DNA of 13,557 bases from DAOTYH01 sp034435015 (GCA_034435015.1 DAOTYH010000116.1:1-13557); one strand, 5' to 3'. Positions 1 to 7,784 are shown, counted from the first letter of the stretch. The notes: generated from the letters alone by a model not told the origin. Translations and numbers: made by a program.

Positions 1-140
1 ATAGGAGCATTTTGTAAACAGAGATGAAAAACCAGCGGGCATTCGAGAGAAGATTCACAAGCGTGCGGAAAAAGTGTGCACCCCCCAGCCGGTTGGCCGC
101 ACATACACAAGTCGCTATATTGCCTAATATCATGACTTAT

Positions 141-767
141 CTACGGCACAGACCATACCCTCACCCGTTCCAGAACGACCTCCGCCCCGCCCCGCGCGGA
201 CGACTCAACATAGAGGCCGGCTGACAGCGGGACTCCTTCTGTTCCCCCGTCGAAGATGACGGCCAGTTCGTCATTGATGTATACCGCCGCCCGCCCTTCT
301 GACAGGTCAACCCGCAGACGGTTGATCCCGCCCTGCCGCCGGACATGGGGGAAAAGCCCCCACTCACGGATAAACTCAATCTCCGCGCCCGCCGTGCGGA
401 AGACCGTCAGGTAGCCGTCGCCGTTCACGGCTGTCACCGTGCAGGGGGCATCCGATGAGGCACGCCACCACAGGCCGTACCCCGTCTCAGAGGGGCCGTC
501 CCTCAGACGAGCTGTGACCTCTAATGTGGCCGGCGGCGTAATCGGATAGTCAAAGGGGAGGTACAGGCGCTCGTCCGGCCCGCTGACGCGGTACACCTGA
601 AGAGGCGCGGCATCCAAAACCAGCCCGCCGAGAGGGCGGGGGTCGCTGATGCCGCCAAGCGACAGCGCCAGCAGGAACAACAGGAAACCAGCCGCTCCGC
701 CCAAGGCCGCAAGGACAGCCCGCCACAGCCAGAGGGGGAGGCGATCATCCTGCGGCTGGGCGGTCAT
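141..767 (-). CDS. Membrane-anchored protein with LamG/concanavalin-like domain
   Basis: This is a 208-residue protein of unknown function. After a short N-terminus, residues about 12-40 form one hydrophobic helix (a run of Leu/Ala/Phe) that looks like an uncleaved membrane anchor. Residues about 55-207 look like a beta-sandwich of the concanavalin/LamG or 3-keto-disaccharide-hydrolase-like type: GYGLWWRA near 97, DGYLTVFR near 117, the FPHVRRQGG/NRLRVD stretch near 139-154, VYINDELAVIFDG near 162 and GLYVES near 184. No catalytic residues can be assigned, so it may bind a ligand outside the cell. Its ATG overlaps the stop of the upstream sufU-like gene as ATGA (764-767), which implies translational coupling. 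Coding is well supported; the domain assignment is by pattern only. The 140 bases beyond its stop hold no gene that I can see. Confidence 0.85.
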   Translation of the reverse strand: MTAQPQDDRLPLWLWRAVLAALGGAAGFLLFLLALSLGGISDPRPLGGLVLDAAPLQVYRVSGPDERLYLPFDYPITPPATLEVTARLRDGPSETGYGLWWRASSDAPCTVTAVNGDGYLTVFRTAGAEIEFIREWGLFPHVRRQGGINRLRVDLSEGRAAVYINDELAVIFDGGTEGVPLSAGLYVESSARGGAEVVLERVRVWSVP

Positions 768-1150
768 AGGCCAGCCTGCCCCTCCGGCGGGACGGCAGTC
801 CTGAGGGCGTCGAGGGCCAGCATCACACAGCGCGTCCGGCTGGCAACAAGGGCCTGCCCCAGCAGAGGGACAAACGCCTCCTGATCGAGCCGCCTGACCT
901 CTTCCAGCGGCCTGCCCAACGCCATCTCCGTCAAGATCGAGGCCGTTGCCCGGCTGATGGTACAGCCCTGCCCCTCGAAGCCAATATCCACGATCCGCCC
1001 GCCGGCGTCCAGTTGAACGTACAGCCGGATGACATCACCGCAACCGGCATTCTTCCCCTCGCCGATCAGCGAGGCGTTGTCAAGCGGGCCGTAGTGGCGT
1101 GGATGCTCGTAATGGTCGAGGATCAGATCAATGGCGCTCTGCTGATCCAT
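764..1150 (-). CDS. sufU: SufU/IscU-type iron-sulfur cluster assembly scaffold protein
   Basis: This 128-residue protein is of the NifU N-terminal/IscU/SufU family, in which Fe-S clusters are assembled in the cytoplasm or, in SufU, zinc-bound protein relays sulfur from a cysteine desulfurase. The three conserved cysteines are visible: C37 in NAGCGD with D39, C63 in GQGCTIS, and C108 in SRTRCVML. HYEHPRHYG near the N-terminus is also typical. The usual first motif is NPxCGD, so Ala replaces Pro. The ~20-residue spacer found before the third Cys in Firmicute SufU seems to be missing, so the length is closer to IscU. The ATG has an AGGGAGG ribosome site 8 bases upstream. No cysteine desulfurase or other suf/isc gene is in the window. 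The family call is firm; choosing sufU over iscU is tentative. Confidence 0.88.
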   Translation of the reverse strand: MDQQSAIDLILDHYEHPRHYGPLDNASLIGEGKNAGCGDVIRLYVQLDAGGRIVDIGFEGQGCTISRATASILTEMALGRPLEEVRRLDQEAFVPLLGQALVASRTRCVMLALDALRTAVPPEGQAGL

Positions 1151-1194
1151 TCTGCCAGCCTCCCTGCGAAAACTCTTGGCGGACTCTGATGATG

Positions 1195-1200
1195 ACTATA
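1195..1200 (-). promoter_or_regulatory. Possible -10 box for the sufU-like gene
   Basis: On the minus strand TATAGT lies about 45 bases before the sufU-like ATG, giving a plausible leader of about 38 bases. I see no good -35 hexamer at 16-18 bases, so this is a weak candidate. Confidence 0.25.
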
Positions 1201-1233
1201 GCCCGTCAGACCCGTATATACCACTCACAGCAA

Positions 1234-1269
1234 GGGAGGGGGTGTACCCTGCAAGGCACATCCCCTCCC
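1234..1269. other. GC-rich inverted repeat between the protease and sufU genes
   Basis: GGGAGGGG (1234-1241) and CCCCTCCC (1262-1269) are perfect 8-base complements. TGT/ACA inside adds three more pairs after one mismatch, leaving a loop of about 12 bases. It lies in the 153-base gap downstream of the protease stop and upstream of sufU. In the direction of the genes it is not followed by a T tract, so it is not a standard intrinsic terminator. It may be a terminator-like or mRNA-end-stabilising hairpin. Confidence 0.45.
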
Positions 1270-1293
1270 GACGGCATTCAGATCAATCTGCGC

Positions 1294-1308
1294 CCTGATC
1301 AGATCAGG
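1294..1308. other. Perfect 15-bp palindrome over the protease stop codon
   Basis: CCTGATC-A-GATCAGG is a perfect 7+1+7 palindrome that contains the TGA stop of the serine protease gene (1304-1306). It could be a protein-binding site or a small hairpin at the message end. The sequence alone does not show a function. Confidence 0.5.
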
Positions 1309-2287
1309 CACGCGGCACGGTGATGACGGTCACCTCTTGGACCTGCCCGCCGCGCACGATCTGCACGGTAACCTCGGCTGGCAGTTGATCACTGCTCAGC
1401 AGGACGAGCAGTTCTTCGACATCCCGCACCGGCTGACCCCCCAGCGAAACGATGATGTCGCCCACGATCAGGCCGGCCCGCTCGGCGGGGCTGTCCGGCT
1501 CGACTGACACGATGATCACGCCGGTCTCCTGGGCCAGTTGATCCCGGATCGGCGCGGGCAGGCGTACCGGCTGTACCCCCACCCCCAGATAGCCGCGCTG
1601 GACACGGCCTTCACTCAACAGGGCCGCCGCAACCCGCCGCACGGTCGCGGCAGGTACTGCCAGCCCCATGCCGCGCATCGGGAAACCGGAGGTATTCATC
1701 CCCAGCGCCCTGCCGGAGGCATCCACCAGCGGCCCGCCCGAAAAGCCCGGATACATGATCAGGTCCGTGCGCAGGAAGCTGGCCGGCCCAAACGGCATGG
1801 GCGGTACAGGCGGCAGGCATCCCCGCCCCATTATCCCGCCGCGATGATGTTCGTGCCGGCGCGGCGGGCCGCCCGGACGCCAGATGGGCGGACGCCAGCC
1901 CTCACCCAGACTGCTGATCACCCCCAGCGTGGCCTCGACCTCTTCGCCGGGCCGCGCTACTGCCAGCACCAACTGCCCGACCTGCGGCGGGTCTCCGGCC
2001 CACGCTAAGGCTGTCAGGCCGCCGGTCTCGGCCCGCAGGACCGCTATATCGGTGGCCGGGTCGCGACCGATCAAGGTGGCCGCCACAACCCGCCCGTCCG
2101 GCAGGCCGATGCCGATGTTGTCATCGCGCTCAACGACATGATGTGCCGTGACGATGATCCCATCTGCCGACCAGACAAACCCGCTGGCGGGCAGCCGCCT
2201 CCGTCCTTCGACACGCACGACACTCTGCGCCGCCGACTTCACTGCCGCCGCCAGCGCATCCGACAATTTCCCTAGCTCCTCAGCCAT
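1304..2287 (-). CDS. S1C (HtrA/Deg-like) serine protease with PDZ domain
   Basis: This 327-residue protein has a trypsin-like fold followed by one PDZ domain. The catalytic triad is in place: H50 in VTAHHVV, D80 in DPATDIAVL and S183 in GFSGGPL. GFSGG replaces the GNSGG usual in DegP/HtrA. The PDZ domain covers about 230-325 (RGYLGVGVQP, then SVEPDSPAERAGLIVGDIIV). The N-terminus (MAEELGKLSDAL...) has no signal peptide or membrane helix, so the mature protein appears cytoplasmic unless exported by another route. Residues about 130-170 form a Pro/Arg/His/Gly-rich loop (RRHEHHRGG near 143) much longer than this region is in DegP-type enzymes. A GAGGAG ribosome site lies 6 bases before the ATG. 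Upstream is one copy of a 69-bp repeat. The likely role is protein quality control; substrates are unknown. Confidence 0.9.
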   Translation of the reverse strand: MAEELGKLSDALAAAVKSAAQSVVRVEGRRRLPASGFVWSADGIIVTAHHVVERDDNIGIGLPDGRVVAATLIGRDPATDIAVLRAETGGLTALAWAGDPPQVGQLVLAVARPGEEVEATLGVISSLGEGWRPPIWRPGGPPRRHEHHRGGIMGRGCLPPVPPMPFGPASFLRTDLIMYPGFSGGPLVDASGRALGMNTSGFPMRGMGLAVPAATVRRVAAALLSEGRVQRGYLGVGVQPVRLPAPIRDQLAQETGVIIVSVEPDSPAERAGLIVGDIIVSLGGQPVRDVEELLVLLSSDQLPAEVTVQIVRGGQVQEVTVITVPRA

Positions 2288-2328
2288 ATGATTCTCCTCA
2301 TTTCCCAGGTCTTTCGAAACTATGTGCT

Positions 2329-2397
2329 GATTATCGCGCCTGCCCGGCAGGAGGAGATCAATATTTAGAGGAGAAGATACCTAGAAAAAAGGCTAGG
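2329..2397 (-). repeat. 69-bp intergenic repeat, copy A
   Basis: This copy lies between the luxR-type gene and the protease gene. It aligns without gaps to 7883-7951, with 57 of 69 positions identical by my count. The best kept parts are the first 21 bases (GATTATCGCGCCTGCCCGGC plus A on the plus strand) and the last AGGCTAGG. It contains the perfect palindrome CCTGCC-C-GGCAGG. Read toward the protease it ends in CGATAATC, where GATAAT could serve as a -10 box, but no -35 is well spaced. It is also the stretch beyond the stop of the luxR-type gene, so an mRNA-end role is possible. Confidence 0.75.
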
Positions 2398-2407
2398 GGA
2401 GACAATG

Positions 2408-3040
2408 CTACAGGATAATCAGACCCAGCCGGCTGGCGCGGACGACCGCATCTGTGCGGCTCTGAGCGCCCAGCTTGCTCAAGATGGCATTGACATGGAA
2501 CTTGACCGTATGCTCGCTGATGCCCAGATGGTAGGCAATCGCCCGGTTGGCCAGCCCTTGAGCCATCAATTGCAGGACTTCACGTTCGCGCGGGGTAAGG
2601 TCCTCCACAGGGACGGCAGGGGCAGATTCGGCAACCGGCAACAGGGCTTCGGCCAGCGGCAGGTCGAGGACAACCAGCCCTTCCATCAGGGCAGTCAGCC
2701 CGGCGGCGATCCGCTCGCCGCCGGCATCGCGCATCAGCAGGCCGCGCCCGCCCGCGTGCCACACTTCTAAGGCGCGGGTCTCATCAGGCAACAGGACAAG
2801 AACGGGCACTGCCGCCCCTGCCAGCTCCGTCCGAAGCGCCTCCAGCACGGCAGGAGAGGGGTCCCAGCCCATATCCCAGACGACAACATCGAAACGACCG
2901 TAGGGCAGGTCGTCGTCCGGCGCGGCCTGCCCTACGACTTCACAGCCGGCCTGCTCATCCAGAAGAGCCGTCAGGCCCATACGGGCCAGCGGATCAACTG
3001 CCACAACCAGCACACGGAGATCGCTCATACCGGCAGACAT
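2408..3040 (-). CDS. NarL/LuxR-type response regulator with degenerate receiver
   Basis: This is a 210-residue DNA-binding regulator. Residues about 8-125 have the receiver-domain pattern and 148-210 a clear LuxR-type helix-turn-helix (LTPREREVLQLMAQG, then GISEHTVKFHVNAILSKLG). D56 sits at the phosphorylation site. However, the two acidic pocket residues that usually follow the first strand are A14-V15 (VVAVDPLAR instead of VDDHPLVR), the conserved Thr/Ser is L84, and the conserved Lys is R104. Ordinary Mg-dependent phosphorylation is therefore doubtful. I chose the ATG at 3040 because GAGG lies 7 bases upstream. The TTG just before it is a weaker option. The gene starts 61 bases after the second ABC gene and may belong to the same transcript. 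No histidine kinase is nearby. Confidence 0.88.
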   Translation of the reverse strand: MSAGMSDLRVLVVAVDPLARMGLTALLDEQAGCEVVGQAAPDDDLPYGRFDVVVWDMGWDPSPAVLEALRTELAGAAVPVLVLLPDETRALEVWHAGGRGLLMRDAGGERIAAGLTALMEGLVVLDLPLAEALLPVAESAPAVPVEDLTPREREVLQLMAQGLANRAIAYHLGISEHTVKFHVNAILSKLGAQSRTDAVVRASRLGLIIL

Positions 3041-3101
3041 CAAGCATCCTCACGGCAGGAGAGGGCCGCCATCCCTTCGAAGGTCCTGCAACACAGCCGC
3101 C

Positions 3102-4937
3102 TTAAGCGGCAATGGCCTGTTCAAACTGGCTGTTGTACAGGCTGGCATAGAAGCCGCCGCGTGCTAACAGCTCCTCATGACTGCCCTGCTCAACAATGTC
3201 GCCCTCGTTCATAACCAGGATGGTATCCGCATTGCGGATCGTGGACAGGCGGTGGGCGATGATGAAGCAGGTGCGCCCCTTCATCAGGTGATCCATAGCC
3301 TCCTGAATCAGGACCTCTGTACGGGTGTCCACCGAGCTGGTCGCCTCGTCCAGAATGAGGATAGGCGGATCGGCCAAAAAGGCGCGGGCAATGGTCAAAA
3401 GCTGTTTCTGCCCCTGCGAGATGTTGGTGACCTCCTCGTTGATGACCATGTTGTAACCATCCGGCAGGGTGCGGATGAAGTGGTCCACACGAGCGGCCTT
3501 CGCGGCGGCAATCACCTCTTCATCGGTCGCATCCGGGCGGCCATAACGGATGTTCTCCATGATAGTGGCGTTGTAGAGCCATGTATCCTGCAGGACCATG
3601 CCGAACATGCGGCGCAGGTCACGGCGGGTAAACTCGCGGATGTCATGGCCGTCAACGAGGATTGTGCCGCTGTCCACATCATAGAAGCGCATCAGCAGTT
3701 TGACAATGGTTGTTTTGCCCGCGCCAGTCGGGCCGACAATGGCAACCCGCTGACCGGGTTCAATTGAGGCACAGAAGTCACGGATGACTACCTTATCCGG
3801 CGTGTAGCCAAAGCGGACATGCTGAAACTCCACACGCCCGGCCACTGAATCGAGCCGGACAGGCTGGCTGGTCTCAGGGGCCTCTTCAGCCTCATCGAGG
3901 AACTCAAACACGCGCTCAGCGGCGGCGGCAGTCTGCTGGAGCACATTGGAGACATTGGCGATCTGGGTGATGGGCTGGGTAAACGAGCGGACATACTGGA
4001 TAAAAGCTTGAATGTCGCCGACCGTGATCACGTTTCTGATCGCCAGCCAGCCGCCGAGGATGCAAACCGCTACATAGCCAAGGTTGCCGATGAAATTCAT
4101 CGCCGGGAACATCAGACCGGAAAGGAACTGCGACTTCCAAGCCGCGTCGTGAAGGACGGTGTTGTAGCGGTCGAACCTCTCGATGCTTTTCTGTTCGCCG
4201 TTGAAGGCCTTGACCACGATATGCCCGCCGTACATCTCCTCAATGTGGCCGTTGACATGACCGAGATAGTCCTGCTGTTGCTTGAAGTACCGCTGTGAGT
4301 ACCTGATGATCAGGCTGATGAGCGCCATCGAGAGAGGAAGGGTCACCAGCGCAACCACGGTCATCAGCCAACTGATGGAGAACATCATGATCAGGATGCC
4401 AATGAGGCTCGTCACGGAAGTCACGATCTGGGACAGGCTTTGGTTGAGCGTCTGGCTGACCGTGTCCACATCGTTGGTGACGCGCGAGAGCACCTCACCG
4501 TGCGTCGTGCCGTCAAAGTAGCGCAGGGGCAGGCGGTTGATCTTCTCGGATATATCCTTGCGGAAGCGGTACGTGATCTTCATGGATATACCGGCCATGA
4601 TCCAGCCCTGAATGTAAGCAAACAGGGCCGAGAGCAGGTACAGACCAAGCGTGATCAGCAGGATGCGGCCAATGTATTCGAAATCAATGCCTGTGCCCGT
4701 CCCTGCGATCAGGCCAAGCACACCCTCAAACAGCCGGGTGGTAGCCCGGCCCAGAATCTTAGGACCGACGATGGTAAAAACCGTCGAGGCGGCGGCAAAG
4801 ATCAAGATGACCAGAATGGCCGCCTTGTAAGCGCCAAGATACTCAAGCAGTCTGCGCATGGTCTTTCTGAAGTCACGGCTCCGCTCGGTGCTCAGGCTGA
4901 TTGGGCCGCGTCCCATTGGTCTTGGTCCACCAAACAT
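3102..4937 (-). CDS. ABC exporter half-transporter (heterodimer subunit B)
   Basis: This 611-residue protein has an N-terminal type I exporter membrane domain (about residues 35-340, six predicted helices) and a C-terminal nucleotide-binding domain. Walker A is GPTGAGKTT (402-410), the Q-loop is Q450, Walker B is LILDE with catalytic E531, and the H-loop is H562. The signature motif is degenerate: ISQGQ (506-510) instead of LSGGQ. Paired with the neighbouring subunit this gives one consensus and one degenerate ATP site, as known for BmrCD, LmrCD and TM287/288. The TAATG one-base overlap with the upstream ABC gene and an AGGAGGTG ribosome site indicate coupled expression. The MarR gene upstream suggests multidrug or lipid-like efflux, but the substrate cannot be read from the sequence. 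Membrane proteins of the YfiC type are close in architecture. Confidence 0.95.
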   Translation of the reverse strand: MFGGPRPMGRGPISLSTERSRDFRKTMRRLLEYLGAYKAAILVILIFAAASTVFTIVGPKILGRATTRLFEGVLGLIAGTGTGIDFEYIGRILLITLGLYLLSALFAYIQGWIMAGISMKITYRFRKDISEKINRLPLRYFDGTTHGEVLSRVTNDVDTVSQTLNQSLSQIVTSVTSLIGILIMMFSISWLMTVVALVTLPLSMALISLIIRYSQRYFKQQQDYLGHVNGHIEEMYGGHIVVKAFNGEQKSIERFDRYNTVLHDAAWKSQFLSGLMFPAMNFIGNLGYVAVCILGGWLAIRNVITVGDIQAFIQYVRSFTQPITQIANVSNVLQQTAAAAERVFEFLDEAEEAPETSQPVRLDSVAGRVEFQHVRFGYTPDKVVIRDFCASIEPGQRVAIVGPTGAGKTTIVKLLMRFYDVDSGTILVDGHDIREFTRRDLRRMFGMVLQDTWLYNATIMENIRYGRPDATDEEVIAAAKAARVDHFIRTLPDGYNMVINEEVTNISQGQKQLLTIARAFLADPPILILDEATSSVDTRTEVLIQEAMDHLMKGRTCFIIAHRLSTIRNADTILVMNEGDIVEQGSHEELLARGGFYASLYNSQFEQAIAA

Positions 4938-7174
4938 TATGCCACCTCCTGCCTGTTGAGCTGGGACAGGGCAATCTCGCGGTACGTTTCACAGCTCTCC
5001 ATCAGCTCGTAGTGAGTCCCCTTCCCGACTATCCTGCCTTCCTCCAGCACGATAATCTGATCGGCATCCTTGATGGATGAGACCCGCTGGGTCACGATCA
5101 GAACGGTGCTGGCGTTGACATGTCCTCTGAGCGCACGCCGCAGGGCGACATCCGTCTTGAAGTCAAGGGCAGAGAAACTGTCATCAAAGATGTAAATAGA
5201 CGGCTTCTTGACCAACGCGCGGGCGATTGAAAGACGTTGTCTCTGGCCGCCTGAAACATTGGCCCCGCCCTGCGCGATCTCAGCCTCCATGCCTGCCGGG
5301 TTCTCAAACACGAACTCAGCCTGTGCGATCCGGAGCGCTTCCCTCAGAGTATGGGTATCGGCATGTTCATCGGCATAGCGAAGGTTGCTCTCAACCGTGC
5401 CGGAGAACAGCATCCCCCGCTGAGGGATGTAGCCGATCCGGCCGCGCAGGTCCTGCTGAGCTACCTCGCGTATGTCAATGCCGTCTATGAGGATCGCCCC
5501 TTCCGTCACGTCGTAGAAACGCGGGATCAGGTTGATGATGGTTGACTTGCCCGAACCGGTCGAGCCGATAAAGGCCGTCACCTCACCGGGGCGGGCGACA
5601 AAGTTAATGTCATGCAGGACATCTTCCTCTGCGCCGGGGTAGCGGAACGACACATGGCGGAACTCGATCACGCCCCGGAAGGGATGTTGAAACTGCTTCG
5701 GGTGTTCAGGGTCGCGGATGCTCAGGTCCGTATCCAGCACCTCGGCGATACGGTCGGCGGACACAGAGGCCCTCGGCAGGATGATAAACATCATGGTCAA
5801 CATGAGGAACGACATCACGATCTGGAGGGCATATTGCAGGAAGGCCATCATGTCGCCGACTTGGATGTTCGACTGCGCCACCTGATGCGCCCCTACCCAG
5901 ATGATCAGCACGGTGACGCCGTTCATCAGGAACATCATCGCCGGCATCATGACAGCCACTATCCGGTTGACAAACAACATAGTGCTGGTCAGGTCTGTAT
6001 TGGCGCGGTCAAAGCGGTTCAGCTCGAAGTCCTGCATGTTGAAGGCACGCACAACCATCATGCCGGACAGGTTCTCGCGCATGACAAGATTGAGCCGGTC
6101 CACCAGCCCCTGAATCGCCTTGAACTTGGGCAGGGCTATCGCAAACGCAACAATCACAAGGCCGATCAGCGTCAACACTGCCACCGCGATAATCCACCAC
6201 ATCGAGCCGGCTTTTCCCAGCGCACGGATCACGCCGCCGACCCCGATGATGGGAGCATAAAAGACCATACGGATCATCATGAAGGTGACCATCTGCATTT
6301 GGGTCACATCATTGGTGGTGCGCGTGATCAGCGAGGCCGTGGAGAACTTGTCCAGTTCAGCGCTGGAGAACCCCTCCACTTTAACAAACACGCCGCGGCG
6401 TAAGTCGCGTGCCAGCCCGGCGGCAGTGCGGGCGGCAAGGAAGCCTACCGCCACCACGCAGGCGCCGGTGAGCAGAGTCAGCCCCAGCATCATCAGGCCG
6501 GTGTTGATGATGTAGTTGATCTGAAGCCTGCTGGTATCCATGCCCAGCGCCTCATACTCCGCGCGGACGGCTACCACTGCGGCCTGTATCACCATCTTCT
6601 CGCCCATCGTCTCAAAGCGCTGATTGACCTGTTCCATCAGCGGGGTGAGCTGAGCGGCAGGCAGGCTGGAGAGCAGGGCAAACACGTCCATCCCCGGCGG
6701 GATGCGGGACAGATCAAAGCCTGTGTTGCCGGCCATCTCCGCCGCACGGGCCGGGTCAGCGAGCGCCTGCTCAATGCCAAACACTACCAGAAGGGCCTTG
6801 CCCATGATAGGGTTCAGTTGCTCAATGCGTGCCCTGCCGGCCTCATTCAGAACGTAAACAGGCTCGCTGGCAAGGGCTGGGAAGTCCCTGACATAGGCCT
6901 CATAATCGGGCGAACTGCTGTCTATCAGGGTGTAGCTGTCCAGCACCTGCGTCCGCTCGTCTTCGCTCATGAAGATCGTCAGCCTGTCCATCTCACGCTG
7001 GCGGATGGCAACCGGTACGGCATTCTCTATGCCTCCCTGTTGAATGCCGTTGTTGACAATCCGCGACATGTAGTCAGGCAGTGCCAGATCAGCCATTGCC
7101 TGCACAAATAAAAGAGCAACGGCAAGTACGATTTTAGGAAGGTGCGGTTTCAGATATTTAGCCAATCGAATCAC
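4937..7174 (-). CDS. ABC exporter half-transporter with extracellular insertion (subunit A)
   Basis: This 745-residue half-transporter is longer than the ~580-620 usual for the family. The extra length is a block of about 170 hydrophilic residues (about 45-215) between the first helix (13-35) and the second (about 221-248), which should lie outside the membrane. In the nucleotide-binding domain Walker A is GSTGSGKST (537-545), the Q-loop is Q585 and the signature is a good VSGGQ (640-644). The Walker B glutamate is Asp (FDD, D665) and the H-loop His is Gln (Q696, VTQR). These changes mark the degenerate partner of a heterodimer with the next gene. The start is GTG at 7174 with AAGGAG 11 bases upstream. 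It lies 89 bases after the MarR gene. The known analogue is the YfiB/BmrC/BmrD group; the substrate is unknown. Confidence 0.95.
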   Translation of the reverse strand: MIRLAKYLKPHLPKIVLAVALLFVQAMADLALPDYMSRIVNNGIQQGGIENAVPVAIRQREMDRLTIFMSEDERTQVLDSYTLIDSSSPDYEAYVRDFPALASEPVYVLNEAGRARIEQLNPIMGKALLVVFGIEQALADPARAAEMAGNTGFDLSRIPPGMDVFALLSSLPAAQLTPLMEQVNQRFETMGEKMVIQAAVVAVRAEYEALGMDTSRLQINYIINTGLMMLGLTLLTGACVVAVGFLAARTAAGLARDLRRGVFVKVEGFSSAELDKFSTASLITRTTNDVTQMQMVTFMMIRMVFYAPIIGVGGVIRALGKAGSMWWIIAVAVLTLIGLVIVAFAIALPKFKAIQGLVDRLNLVMRENLSGMMVVRAFNMQDFELNRFDRANTDLTSTMLFVNRIVAVMMPAMMFLMNGVTVLIIWVGAHQVAQSNIQVGDMMAFLQYALQIVMSFLMLTMMFIILPRASVSADRIAEVLDTDLSIRDPEHPKQFQHPFRGVIEFRHVSFRYPGAEEDVLHDINFVARPGEVTAFIGSTGSGKSTIINLIPRFYDVTEGAILIDGIDIREVAQQDLRGRIGYIPQRGMLFSGTVESNLRYADEHADTHTLREALRIAQAEFVFENPAGMEAEIAQGGANVSGGQRQRLSIARALVKKPSIYIFDDSFSALDFKTDVALRRALRGHVNASTVLIVTQRVSSIKDADQIIVLEEGRIVGKGTHYELMESCETYREIALSQLNRQEVA

Positions 7175-7263
7175 GGTGATATACGCTCCTTAACAACTAT
7201 GACAGCCTCATCCCTGCCGGAGATGAGCCTCTGCTACAGCCTGCGCCTGCCGGCCCGAACCGG

Positions 7264-7764
7264 CTACGACAGCGGCATCATCCCGCCCGGCTTCGCTAAA
7301 GTACCCTCCGAATAACAGGCTGAGATCACCTTCTCAGAGATGCGCCGCAGGACGTGAAGCCCTCGGCTCAGGCTCTCCAGTTCGGCAGGCTCAAGCGACA
7401 TCAGCAGAGTAGTGAGGTATTCCTCTGCCTGCCGATGTGTTTCATGCAGGGCACGCTGGCCTGCCTCAGTAGCCTGAATGATGACCACCCGCCGGTCTTC
7501 CTGCGAGCGGACACGGGTAACCCACCCGCGCTCTTCGAGCATCGCCACAGTCTTGGACATGGTCGGAGGGCTGACGGCCTGCCTCTCGGCCAGCTCGGTC
7601 AGAGTGGCGGGCTGGCGGGCCAGCATGCCAAGCAGTCGGAAGTGGGCAGGCATCATGAGGGGGTTTCTGCGCCTCATCTCTAAGGCAACAGCCCGCATCA
7701 TGCAGGGGATAATCTCCAGAATCTGCTGAGCCACGCGGCTGGCAGGCTGATCTCCGGTTGCCAA
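7264..7764 (-). CDS. MarR-family transcriptional regulator
   Basis: This is a winged-helix regulator, 166 residues from the start chosen here. The DNA-binding part covers about 41-95: HFRLLGMLARQPATLTEL, then recognition helix SPPTMSKTVAMLEERG (65-80), then the wing with the typical DRR (90-92). Helices at both ends would form the dimer. The open frame runs back to a TTG at 7800, but that codon falls next to the predicted transcription start and has no ribosome site. The TTG at 7764 has GGAGG at 7770-7774, 5 bases upstream, so I prefer it. The gene sits directly before the two ABC exporter genes and after a strong promoter with a palindrome. It most likely represses itself and the exporter until a ligand binds. 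The ligand is unknown. Confidence 0.92.
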   Translation of the reverse strand: MATGDQPASRVAQQILEIIPCMMRAVALEMRRRNPLMMPAHFRLLGMLARQPATLTELAERQAVSPPTMSKTVAMLEERGWVTRVRSQEDRRVVIIQATEAGQRALHETHRQAEEYLTTLLMSLEPAELESLSRGLHVLRRISEKVISACYSEGTLAKPGGMMPLS

Positions 7765-7769
7765 TGCGG

Positions 7770-7774
7770 CCTCC
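7770..7774 (-). promoter_or_regulatory. Ribosome binding site deciding the marR start
   Basis: On the minus strand GGAGG stands 5 bases before the TTG at 7764. The earlier in-frame TTG at 7800 has its nearest purine-rich stretch 17 bases away, too far to act. Confidence 0.65.
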
Positions 7775-7784
7775 AACAAACTAT

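Noticed and set aside
63..102. GTGCGG...CCGCAC inverted repeat near the left edge, considered as a terminator or a tRNA
   Set aside because: The T-rich stretch lies inside the loop rather than after the stem, and no cloverleaf or anticodon arm can be drawn.
1773..1900. Frameshift pair as the cause of the odd protease loop
   Set aside because: The sequence before and after is in the same frame and the triad residues are intact, so an in-frame insertion is simpler. It cannot be wholly excluded without raw reads.
2380..2397. CCTAG...CTAGG stem with a T run as a terminator of the luxR-type gene
   Set aside because: The stem has only five pairs and the T run lies in the loop, so it does not fit an intrinsic terminator. 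The second copy of the repeat does not keep the stem.
5612..6403. Long open frame on the plus strand opposite the ABC exporter gene (263 codons, His/Asp-rich)
   Set aside because: It is the mirror of a strongly supported ABC transporter gene and its composition is that of an antisense shadow. No family motifs or ribosome site were seen.
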